A stretch of 41,531 nucleotides of DNA from Leucobacter sp. Ag1 (GTDB lineage Bacteria; Actinomycetota; Actinomycetes; Actinomycetales; Microbacteriaceae), in NCBI RefSeq assembly GCF_000980875.1, contig NZ_LAYO01000080.1, positions 1-41,531 of the forward strand. The letters are read 5' to 3'. The position numbers and the translations under genes are program-made. The notes under the pieces were generated by a model, which saw only the letters and a list, made by a program, of their open reading frames with translations, was not told the origin of the DNA and made no database searches. Positions 7,516 to 16,780 of this stretch are shown piece by piece; the first letter of the stretch is position 1, and each line of letters begins with the position of its first letter.

Positions 7516-9200
7516 TCGAGGAGCTCAGGATCCGCGACCTCGGGGTGATCGGCGACGCGACGCTCGCGCTCGGCCCGGGGTTCACCGCGATCACCGGCGA
7601 GACCGGTGCGGGCAAGACGATGGTGGTGAGCGCACTGGGCCTGCTCATGGGCGGGCGCAGCGACGCGGGCGCGGTCCGATCCGGCGCGAGTCAGGCGCGG
7701 GTGAGCGGCCTGGTGCGCACCGCAGATGCCGACGTGGTCGAACTCGTCGAGGAGGTCGGCGGCGACGTCGAGGAGGGCGAGCTCGTCCTCACCCGGACGG
7801 TCAGCTCCGAGGGGCGCAGCCGCGCCAGCGTCGGGGGAGCCGCGGCTCCGGTCGGTGCGCTCGGGCGTCTCGCCGATCGGCTGTTCGCCGTGCACGGCCA
7901 GTCCGAACAGCTGCGCCTGCGCAGCCGGTCGGCGCAGCGCGAGACCCTCGACCGCTTCGGCGGGGCCGAGGTCGCCGCAGCGCTCACCGCCTACCGGAAG
8001 CTGCACGAGGAGCGCGCCGCGCGTTCGGCGGAGCTCGCCGAGCTGCGCGCCGCGCACGACGCCCGAGCGGCCGAAGCGGTCCGCTTGCGCGAAGATCTGG
8101 ACGAGATCGCGGCGCTCGACCCGCAGCTCGGCGAGGACGACGAGATCCGCACCCGGATCGAGCGGCTCAGCAACCTCGAGGCGCTGCGCGCCGCGAGCAG
8201 CGCGGCGGCGCGGGCCGTGGCGGGCGACGGCGACGACCCCTACGAGCGCGACGCGACGGGCCTCATCACCGAGGCCCAGCAGGAGCTCGAGCGGGTGGCC
8301 GCGCACGACGAACGGCTGGCCGCCGTGCTCGAGACGCTGCGCGGCATCGGATTCCAGCTCGCCGACGCGACGCGCGAGCTCGGCGGCTACCTGAGCGACC
8401 TCGACGAGGACGGCCCGGGCGAGCTCGAGCAGGCCAACGAGCGGCTGTCGGCGCTGAACGCCGTGATCCGCCGATTCGGCGGCGGACTCGCCGAAGTGCT
8501 CGAGATCGCCGAGACCGGCGCGCTGCGCCTCGCGGAGCTCGACGGCGACGACGAGCGGGTCGACGAACTGGACGCGAGGCTCGCGGTGCTCGTCTCGGAG
8601 GAGCGGGCCGCTGCGGATCGCCTCTCCGAGCTGCGCCGCTCGGCGGCGGTAGAGCTCGGCGAACGCGTCTCCGCCGAGCTCCGGCACCTGGCGCTGCCCG
8701 ACGCGGAGTTCGCGGCGCTCGTCGAACCGGGCGAGCTCGGGGGAGCGGGCGCGGACGAGGTGACGTTCCTGCTCCGCTCGCATCCCGGCGCCGAGCCCCG
8801 GCCGCTCGCGAAGGGCGCCTCCGGCGGAGAGCTCTCGCGCATCATGCTCGCGCTCGAAGTCGTGGTCGCCGCCACCGATCCCGTGCCGACCTTCGTGTTC
8901 GACGAGGTCGACGCCGGCGTCGGCGGTGCGGCGGCCATCGAGATCGGGCGACGGCTCGCCCGGCTCGCGCGCACCTCGCAGGTGATCGTCGTGACCCACC
9001 TGGCGCAGGTCGCCGCGTTCGCGAACAACCACCTCCAGGTCGTCAAGGATTCCTCCGGCGGGTTCACCGAGAGCAGCTGCCGCCGCCTCGACGGCGACGA
9101 GCGGCTCGGCGAGATGGCGCGTCTGCTCTCGGGGCTCTCGGACTCCTCGAGCGCGCTCGAGCACGCCGCCGAGCTCCTCCAGCTCGGGCGCGAGGCGTAG
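7512..9200 (+). CDS. recN: DNA repair ATPase RecN
   Basis: A 562-residue SMC-like ATPase that helps repair double-strand breaks. Walker A is GETGAGKT (29-36); a central coiled-coil arm rich in Glu, Arg and Ala spans about residues 150-390; the ABC signature GASGGELSRIMLALEV and the Walker B region TFVFDEVDAGVGG, with the catalytic Glu, follow near the C-terminus, then a THLAQVAA motif. Length matches the family. The GTG start overlaps the nadK stop, with GGAGG at 7501-7505 inside nadK. LexA regulation is known in other bacteria but I see no clear SOS box here, which fits its position inside an operon. Confidence 0.95.
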   Translation: MIEELRIRDLGVIGDATLALGPGFTAITGETGAGKTMVVSALGLLMGGRSDAGAVRSGASQARVSGLVRTADADVVELVEEVGGDVEEGELVLTRTVSSEGRSRASVGGAAAPVGALGRLADRLFAVHGQSEQLRLRSRSAQRETLDRFGGAEVAAALTAYRKLHEERAARSAELAELRAAHDARAAEAVRLREDLDEIAALDPQLGEDDEIRTRIERLSNLEALRAASSAAARAVAGDGDDPYERDATGLITEAQQELERVAAHDERLAAVLETLRGIGFQLADATRELGGYLSDLDEDGPGELEQANERLSALNAVIRRFGGGLAEVLEIAETGALRLAELDGDDERVDELDARLAVLVSEERAAADRLSELRRSAAVELGERVSAELRHLALPDAEFAALVEPGELGGAGADEVTFLLRSHPGAEPRPLAKGASGGELSRIMLALEVVVAATDPVPTFVFDEVDAGVGGAAAIEIGRRLARLARTSQVIVVTHLAQVAAFANNHLQVVKDSSGGFTESSCRRLDGDERLGEMARLLSGLSDSSSALEHAAELLQLGREA

Positions 9201-9225
9201 CCGTTCCGACGTCGGTGCCGGCTGC

Positions 9226-9237
9226 TACGCTCCCTGC
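9226..9237 (+). promoter_or_regulatory. Leaderless promoter element of the AI-2E-type gene
   Basis: TACGCT (9226-9231) ends exactly 6 bases before ATG 9238, the same arrangement as at 5524-5535. No purine-rich ribosome site lies in front of the ATG. Confidence 0.5.
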
Positions 9238-10509
9238 ATGAGCAAGATGCCCTGGCGGCGCAGCCGACCCGCGGATCGCCCGAGCGCCCCCAGCAGCGCG
9301 AGCGAAGCGGCCGAGCGCGCGCACCTGCTCGACTCCCATCCGCAGGTGGTGCACGCCGACATCGAGCAGATGGACGCCGAGACGCGCAAGATGTACCGCG
9401 ACGCGCGCAACGCGGCGATCGAGACCCGCGAACAGGATGCGCGCGAGAAGCGGACCCGCGAGTTCGTGGTGCGCGCCCCGTTCCAGCTCGGCTTCGTCAT
9501 CACCCTCGGTGTGCTCGCAGCGCTGCTGGTCGGCGCCATGGTCAGCGAGCTGACGACCATCATCATGTACGTGGTCGGCGCCCTGTTCATCGCGCTCGGC
9601 CTCGACCCCGTGGTGCGCTGGCTCGAGCGCAAGGGCATCAAGCGGCCGCTCGGCATCGGCATCGTCTTCGGCAGCTTCATCCTGATCATCGCCGGGATCT
9701 TCGCGCTCGTCATCCCGATGCTCTCCAACCAGGTCGCCCAGCTGGTGCGCAGTGCGCCGAGCTACTTCAACGAAATCCAGAACCAGCCGTGGTTCAAGGA
9801 CTTCCACGCCCGCTTCGACGGACTCGTCGACCTCGACGGCCTGCTCAAGATGGGCCAGGACTTCGTCGCGAAGCCCGAGAACTGGGCCCAGTTCGCCGGC
9901 GGCGTCTGGCAGGCGAGCATCGGCATCGCCAACGGCATCACCGCCGCGATCATCGTCCTCATCCTCAGCCTCTACTTCCTCGCCTCGCTGCAAGCCATCA
10001 AGCGCGGGTTCTACACGCTCGTCCCGCGGTCGGGTCGCGCCAAGGTGATGGACATCACGGAGCAGGTCACCAAGTCCGTCGGCGGCTACGTCAACGGCAT
10101 GGTGATCCTCGCGCTCATCAACGCCGTGCTCGGTTTCATCATGATGACCATCGTCGGGGTACCGTTCGCCGGCCTCGTCGCGGTCGGGGTCTTCTTCCTC
10201 GCGCTCATTCCGCTCGTCGGCTCGCTCATGGCGACCGTGCTCGTCGCCGCGGTCGCCCTGTTCAACTCGCCGGGCGCCGCGCTCGCCGCCGCGATCTACT
10301 ACCTCATCTACATGCAGCTCGAGGCCTACCTCCTCACACCGCGCATCATGAACCGTGTGGTGTCCGTCCCGGGCTCCCTGGTGGTCATCGGCGCGCTCGC
10401 GGGCGGCACGCTGCTCGGCCTGCTGGGCGCGCTCATCTCGATCCCGGTCACCGCGATGGTGCTGATGATCGTGAAGCAGGTCTGGGTGCCGCGCCAGGAA
10501 CTCCACTGA
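9238..10509 (+). CDS. AI-2E/PerM-family transporter
   Basis: A 423-residue membrane protein of the PF01594 (AI-2E exporter/UPF0118/PerM) family. A charged cytosolic N-terminus (about residues 1-78) precedes two hydrophobic helices (about 80-135), a helix (about 140-165), a soluble stretch containing the NQPWF segment, and a C-terminal block of four or five helices that includes the conserved GxPFAGLVAVGVFFLALIPLVG-type region. Substrates differ within the family (AI-2 export, Na+/H+ exchange, unknown), so none is assigned. It sits between recN and pyrG, a position often held by a membrane protein in Actinobacteria. ATG 9238 has no Shine-Dalgarno sequence. Confidence 0.85.
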   Translation: MSKMPWRRSRPADRPSAPSSASEAAERAHLLDSHPQVVHADIEQMDAETRKMYRDARNAAIETREQDAREKRTREFVVRAPFQLGFVITLGVLAALLVGAMVSELTTIIMYVVGALFIALGLDPVVRWLERKGIKRPLGIGIVFGSFILIIAGIFALVIPMLSNQVAQLVRSAPSYFNEIQNQPWFKDFHARFDGLVDLDGLLKMGQDFVAKPENWAQFAGGVWQASIGIANGITAAIIVLILSLYFLASLQAIKRGFYTLVPRSGRAKVMDITEQVTKSVGGYVNGMVILALINAVLGFIMMTIVGVPFAGLVAVGVFFLALIPLVGSLMATVLVAAVALFNSPGAALAAAIYYLIYMQLEAYLLTPRIMNRVVSVPGSLVVIGALAGGTLLGLLGALISIPVTAMVLMIVKQVWVPRQELH

Positions 10510-10517
10510 TCCGCGGG

Positions 10518-10545
10518 CGCGATCCGCTCCCTGATTGGGATCGCG
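10518..10545 (+). terminator. Weak hairpin after the AI-2E-type gene
   Basis: CGCGATCC (10518-10525) pairs with GGATCGCG (10538-10545) across a 12-base loop, just after the stop at 10509. There is no T run, so termination is uncertain. Confidence 0.3.
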
Positions 10546-10574
10546 GGGTCCGCGCCCCCTCCGTGCCCGAATGA

Positions 10575-12986
<2,412 letters not shown>

Positions 12987-12990
<4 letters not shown>

Positions 12991-14039
12991 ACGGGGCGCT
13001 GCCCCCGCGGACGGGCGTCGAACGGTTCCTGCGCCACATCGCGATCGAACGCGGACTCGCGGAGCACACCCGCGCCGCGTACCGGCGCGACCTCGACGCC
13101 TATGCCGACTGGCTCGAGTCCCAGCGCATCGACGACCTCGGTCGGGTGACCCCGGAGACGCTCTCGGCGTACGTCGCCGAGCTCGGTGGCGCGCCGGCCC
13201 GGCCCGGCGGACCCGGCGGGACGGCCGAGACCGCAGCCGGGGGAACCCCGGTCACGACGCCCGAGCACCCCCAGCGCCTCGCCCCGAGCTCCATCACCCG
13301 GCGCATGTCGGTCGTGCGGGGGCTGCACCGCTTCCTCTTCGAAGAGGGCGCCCTCGACGAGAACGCCGGGGGAGCGCTCCGCGCCCCGAAACCGACGAAA
13401 CGGCTGCCCAAGGCGCTGTCGATCGAACAGGTCGAAGCGCTGCTCGCCGCGACCGCCGGCGACGACCCCGTCGCGCTCCGAGATCGCGCCCTGCTCGAAC
13501 TCCTGTACGCGAGCGGCGCGCGCGTCAGCGAGGTCACCTCCCTCGACCTCGACGACCTCCTCGCCGGAACCGGCGACGGCGGCGACGCCTGGACCGACCC
13601 GGTCGCGGCCCTCGGCGACGGCGGTTTCATCCGCGTCACCGGCAAAGGATCGAAGCAGCGGATCGTGCCCTACGGCCGATACGCCGGCCAGGCGCTCGCC
13701 GCCTACCTGGTGCGGGCCCGACCGGCGATGGTCGAACGGGGACGCGGCACGCCCGCACTGTTCGTCGGGCCGCGCGGCGCACGGCTCTCGCGGCAGAGCG
13801 CCTGGCTCGTGATCCGAGCCGCGGCGGAGCGCGCAGAACTCGACATCGAAGTCTCACCGCACTCCCTGCGGCACTCCTTCGCCACCCACCTGCTGGCCGG
13901 CGGAGCCGACGTGCGCACCGTGCAGGAACTGCTCGGACACGCGTCCGCCACCACCACCCAGATCTACACCCAGGTCACCGCCGACACCCTGCGGGAGCAC
14001 TACCTCATGTCGCATCCGCGTGCGCGGATCCAGCGCTGA
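12987..14039 (+). CDS. xerD: Site-specific tyrosine recombinase XerD
   Basis: The 350-residue recombinase resolves chromosome dimers at dif sites, acting at the septum with XerC and FtsK. The N-terminal SAM-like domain (about 12-130) is followed by the catalytic domain with R179, K220, H292, R295, H318 and nucleophile Y327, all present. Two Gly/Ala/Pro-rich insertions are visible: one in the N-terminal domain (about 67-95) and one (about 190-210) before the K220 beta-hairpin; both make it longer than the usual 300 or so residues. The start overlaps the NUDIX stop as ATGA. The last nine codons belong to the first copy of a 93-bp tandem repeat. Confidence 0.93.
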
Positions 14040-14244
14040 TTCGGCGCCGTGGGCGCCGGTTCGCGTCGGCGGGTGAACGCTGGCGCGTTCCCCCTGGCCG
14101 TCGCGCATCCGCGTGCGCGGATCCAGCGCTGATTCGGCGCCGTGGGCGCCGGTTCGCGTCGGCGCGTGAACGCTGGCGCGTTCCCCCTGGCCGTCGCGCA
14201 TCCGCGTGCGCGGATCCAGCGTTGATTCGGCGCCGTGGGCGCCG
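14012..14244. repeat. 93-bp tandem repeat, 2.5 copies, overlapping the xerD 3' end
   Basis: Units begin at 14012, 14105 and 14198, the last one partial to 14244. Copies differ by only one or two bases. Each full unit holds three inverted repeats: ATCCGCG/CGCGGAT, GGCGCC/GGCGCC and GAACGC/GCGTTC. The first unit contains the last nine codons and stop of xerD. The array fills nearly the whole gap between convergent xerD and the histidine kinase gene, whose stop lies 5 bases after it, so the hairpins may also end transcription from both sides. Confidence 0.9.
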
Positions 14245-14248
14245 AGAA

Positions 14249-15154
14249 CTAGGCGACCGGGATCCTGACGCGCACGCTCGTACCCGATCCCTCGCGGGAG
14301 CGCACGGCGACGTCGCCGCCGTGCCGCTCCGCGACGATCCGCACGAGCGACAGCCCCAGCCCGCTGCCCTCGACGCGACGTGCGCGGTCCCCGCGCCACA
14401 GCTCGTCCCAGACCCGGGCCTGCTCGGCCTCGGGAATGCCCCAGCCGGTGTCCGCGACCTCGACCACCACGAAACCGGAGTCCTCCGAACCTCGGATCTC
14501 GATGCGGGCGTCCGGATCCGAATACTTCGCCGCGTTGACCAGCAGATTGCGCACGGCGACCGCGAGCAGGTCCGCGTCGCCCGCGACGGACGGCAGCGGC
14601 CAGGGCGCGGCCGGGAGCTGCACGCGGATATCGCGGCGGGCGTCGCGCACCTCGAGATCCTCGGAGAACGCCGCGGTCTCATCGCGGACGACCGCGGCGA
14701 GATCCACCGGAACCCGTTCGATCGCGGAGGTCTCGAGCGCCGAGAGCGAGCGCAGCTCGCCGATCAGATTCGCGAGACGGCCCGCCTGGGCCGCGGCGAC
14801 GTCGAGTGAGGGGGACGGATCCGGGTCGAGCTCGAGCGCGGCGCGGATCGCGGTCACCGGATTCTTGAGCTCGTGGTCGAGCCGGGCGACGAAGCGCCGG
14901 TGCGCCTCCCGCTCCTGCTGCGCACCCGCCGCGAAGCCCCGCTCCTCGCGAGCGCGGAGCACCGAGCGCACCCCGAGGCCCGCCCAGATGCATGCGGAGA
15001 GCAGCGCGCCCGCCACGACGAGAACGGTCGCGAGCGGGACCGTGACCTCGAACGAACCGTTCACCCGGGCCGCCACCACCGCGACGGCCCCGAGGCCGCC
15101 GAGCAGAAGGGGCGCACCGATCCCGATGAGCGACGCGATGCGAACGCGGCTCAC
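14249..15154 (-). CDS. Sensor histidine kinase with two membrane helices and no large sensor domain
   Basis: The 301-residue kinase has two hydrophobic helices (about residues 8-30 and 40-62) joined by about ten extracytoplasmic residues, then a dimerisation/phosphoacceptor helix with H94 (RLDHELKNP), and an HATPase domain with N box NLLVNAAKYS, G1 DTGWGIP and G2 GSGLGLSL. All catalytic boxes are intact. With almost no outer loop it resembles intramembrane-sensing kinases that need a partner to detect a signal; the lipoprotein encoded in the same operon is a natural candidate (inference). The start overlaps the response regulator stop as ATGA. Confidence 0.9.
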   Translation of the reverse strand: MSRVRIASLIGIGAPLLLGGLGAVAVVAARVNGSFEVTVPLATVLVVAGALLSACIWAGLGVRSVLRAREERGFAAGAQQEREAHRRFVARLDHELKNPVTAIRAALELDPDPSPSLDVAAAQAGRLANLIGELRSLSALETSAIERVPVDLAAVVRDETAAFSEDLEVRDARRDIRVQLPAAPWPLPSVAGDADLLAVAVRNLLVNAAKYSDPDARIEIRGSEDSGFVVVEVADTGWGIPEAEQARVWDELWRGDRARRVEGSGLGLSLVRIVAERHGGDVAVRSREGSGTSVRVRIPVA

Positions 15155-15867
15155 CGCTGCACCACCCGACCGCAGAAGCGGTATCCCGCGCCGGGCACCG
15201 TCTCGATCCAGCGCGGACGCTGGGCGTCGTCGCCGAGCACGCGCCGGAGCTCCGCGACGCGATGGTCGACGGCCCGCGTCGTGACCGCGAACTCGAACCC
15301 CCAGAGCGCCGACAGCAGGTGCTCGCGCGTGTGCACCTCGTCGGGGTGCGCCATCAGATAGTCGAGCAGCGCGACCGCCTTGGGCGTGAGATCGACAGTC
15401 CGCCCGTCGACGCGGGTGCGGCGGCCGGAACGATCGAGCTCGAGCGAGTCGCTGAGCAGCAGGTTCGCGGCCGAGAGCGGCCGCCCGCCGATGGTGCGCC
15501 GCAGCACGGCGCGGATGCGCGATACGAGCTCCGACGGCAGGAACGGCTTGCCGAGGTAGTCGTCGGCTCCCTCGTCGAGGGCGGCGGCCCGCTCGGAGGC
15601 CTCGTCGACCTGCGTCAGCAGGATCACCGGCGTCCAGGTCTCGCTCTGCCGCAGACGGCGGACGAGGCCGCGGCCGTCGAGCCCGGGCATCAGCACGTCC
15701 GAGACCACGATGTCGGGGCGGCTCTCGGCGTGGCGCTCGAGCGCCTCCTCGCCGTCCGCCGCGACGACCACCTCGAAGCCGGCCCGTTCGAGGTACGGGC
15801 CGAGCGTCGAGGTGATCGCCTCCTCGTCGTCGACGAGGAGCACTCGGGGGCGCTGCGGATCGGGCAC
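15151..15867 (-). CDS. OmpR/PhoB-family response regulator
   Basis: A 238-residue DNA-binding regulator: receiver domain (about 8-120) with acidic pocket D13/D14, phosphoacceptor D57 (SDVLMPG) and the conserved Lys in GKPF, then a winged-helix domain (about 140-235) ending with the typical RVLGDD, WIETVPGAGYRF segment. GTG 15867 is chosen because the receiver begins directly after it and because it lies 11 bases past the lipoprotein stop; an in-frame upstream ATG would start inside the lipoprotein gene. It is encoded between the lipoprotein and its kinase, so the three form one operon. Direct repeats at 16585-16615 are a candidate binding site. Confidence 0.9.
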   Translation of the reverse strand: MPDPQRPRVLLVDDEEAITSTLGPYLERAGFEVVVAADGEEALERHAESRPDIVVSDVLMPGLDGRGLVRRLRQSETWTPVILLTQVDEASERAAALDEGADDYLGKPFLPSELVSRIRAVLRRTIGGRPLSAANLLLSDSLELDRSGRRTRVDGRTVDLTPKAVALLDYLMAHPDEVHTREHLLSALWGFEFAVTTRAVDHRVAELRRVLGDDAQRPRWIETVPGAGYRFCGRVVQR

Positions 15868-15878
15868 GGGAGCGGCGC

Positions 15879-16475
15879 TCAGCTCGCGGGGGCGAGCACG
15901 TTGCCGATGCCCGCGTCGGAGATGGCAGGGGAACCGGATTCCCACGCGACGGTGTTGCCGTTGCCGGTGACGTCGACCGCGTCGAGCCGCTTCGTGAACA
16001 CGGTCACCCCCGTCCCGGTGACCTGCAGCTTCGCGACGTCGTTCGCGAGCACGGAGGCTCCGTTCGCCGATACCTTGACCGTCGCGCAGTTGCCGTCGAT
16101 CGCGACCGTGGTGCCCACGTTGACCACCTCGACCGTGCCGCCGACGCAGCTGGCGTGCTTCTCGACCAGGGGTTCGAGCGTGGCGCGGGTGATCCCTTCG
16201 GAATCATCGGAGCCGCTCGTCCCGGTGGCACCCGATGCGCTGCCGGCCGCGCTCGCGGCGCCCTCGCTGGCCGCGGCGGAAGCCCCCTCGCTCGCGGAGG
16301 TCGACGGTGTCGAGGGGGTCTCGGAGCTGGAGGACGAGGGCGCGGGTTTCTCGGCATCGGACTGCGGCGTGAAGCCGATCCCGCACCCCGTGAGCCCCGC
16401 GGATACCGTGAGCAGCGCGGCGATCGCCGCGGTGGAACGGAGGATCGCGGTGCGTGCTGCGGTGATTTCGGTCAT
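15879..16475 (-). CDS. Lipoprotein with a DUF3060-like domain
   Basis: The 198-residue protein starts with a lipoprotein signal peptide; the lipobox LTGC puts the lipidated Cys at residue 31. A Ser/Ala/Thr/Glu-rich spacer (about 38-90) follows. The C-terminal 90 residues (VVNVGTTVAIDGNC through NGNTVAWESG) show the repeated short beta-strand pattern of DUF3060 proteins, whose function is unknown. It should sit on the outer face of the membrane. As first gene of an operon with a response regulator and a kinase that lacks a sensor domain, it may supply or modulate the signal (inference). A ribosome site (AAAGGGG) precedes ATG 16475. Confidence 0.85.
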   Translation of the reverse strand: MTEITAARTAILRSTAAIAALLTVSAGLTGCGIGFTPQSDAEKPAPSSSSSETPSTPSTSASEGASAAASEGAASAAGSASGATGTSGSDDSEGITRATLEPLVEKHASCVGGTVEVVNVGTTVAIDGNCATVKVSANGASVLANDVAKLQVTGTGVTVFTKRLDAVDVTGNGNTVAWESGSPAISDAGIGNVLAPAS

Positions 16476-16492
16476 GTCGAACCCCTTTCGAA

Positions 16493-16498
16493 TTCATA
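16493..16498 (-). promoter_or_regulatory. Possible -10 box of the lipoprotein operon
   Basis: TATGAA on the minus strand lies 17 bases before ATG 16475, with the ribosome site between. No clear -35 box is seen, so an activator may be needed. Confidence 0.3.
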
Positions 16499-16533
16499 CT
16501 CGCACACCGGTTCCGGCGTGCGTCGTCCGGAGC

Positions 16534-16549
16534 GATCCGAACGCTTCCC
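16534..16549. repeat. Direct repeat copy 1 in the divergent region
   Basis: GATCCGAACGCTTCCC recurs at 16673-16688 with one change (T for C). Both lie in the gap between the lipoprotein operon and the surface protein gene and flank the palindrome cluster at 16585-16617. A role as a regulator site is inferred. Confidence 0.5.
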
Positions 16550-16584
16550 ACGCTAGGAACCGAGAGGGACGCGGTGGTCGCGGC

Positions 16585-16617
16585 GATGTCGCAGCCCTGT
16601 CGCAGTTCTGCGACATC
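16585..16617. promoter_or_regulatory. Candidate operator of the two-component regulator
   Basis: TGTCGCAG occurs at 16587-16594 and again at 16598-16605, a spacing of 11 bp, followed by its inverted copy CTGCGACA at 16608-16615. OmpR-family regulators bind direct repeats about one helical turn apart. The outer bases extend the inverted repeat to 10 bp (GATGTCGCAG at 16585, CTGCGACATC at 16608). Confidence 0.6.
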
Positions 16618-16672
16618 TTCCGCGCGGGGGGCTCGTCGCCCGATTCGCGCACGGAACGGCGGATGCGCGCAG

Positions 16673-16688
16673 GATCCGAACGTTTCCC
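16673..16688. repeat. Direct repeat copy 2 in the divergent region
   Basis: GATCCGAACGTTTCCC, 15 of 16 bases identical to 16534-16549 and in the same orientation. Confidence 0.5.
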
Positions 16689-16738
16689 GGCGTCACGATC
16701 GCTCGGAACCCCCACGCTGGGATTCGACGGATCGATTC

Positions 16739-16761
16739 GGTGCGCCGCGAAGCGGCGCACC
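16739..16761 (+). promoter_or_regulatory. Stem-loop in the leader of the surface protein gene
   Basis: GGTGCGCCGC (16739-16748) pairs perfectly with GCGGCGCACC (16752-16761) around a GAA loop, ending 8 bases before the GGGGGAG ribosome site at 16770-16776. It could stabilise the message or affect translation. The remainder of the 305-bp gap 16476-16780 holds no gene that I can support. Confidence 0.5.
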
Positions 16762-16780
16762 GCGACACAGGGGGAGACAC

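Noticed and set aside
14005..14682. A minus-strand frame with a 31-residue repeated peptide over the tandem array.
   Set aside because: The peptide repeat only reflects the 93-bp unit being a multiple of three. The true minus-strand gene here is the kinase, in another frame and ending at 14249.
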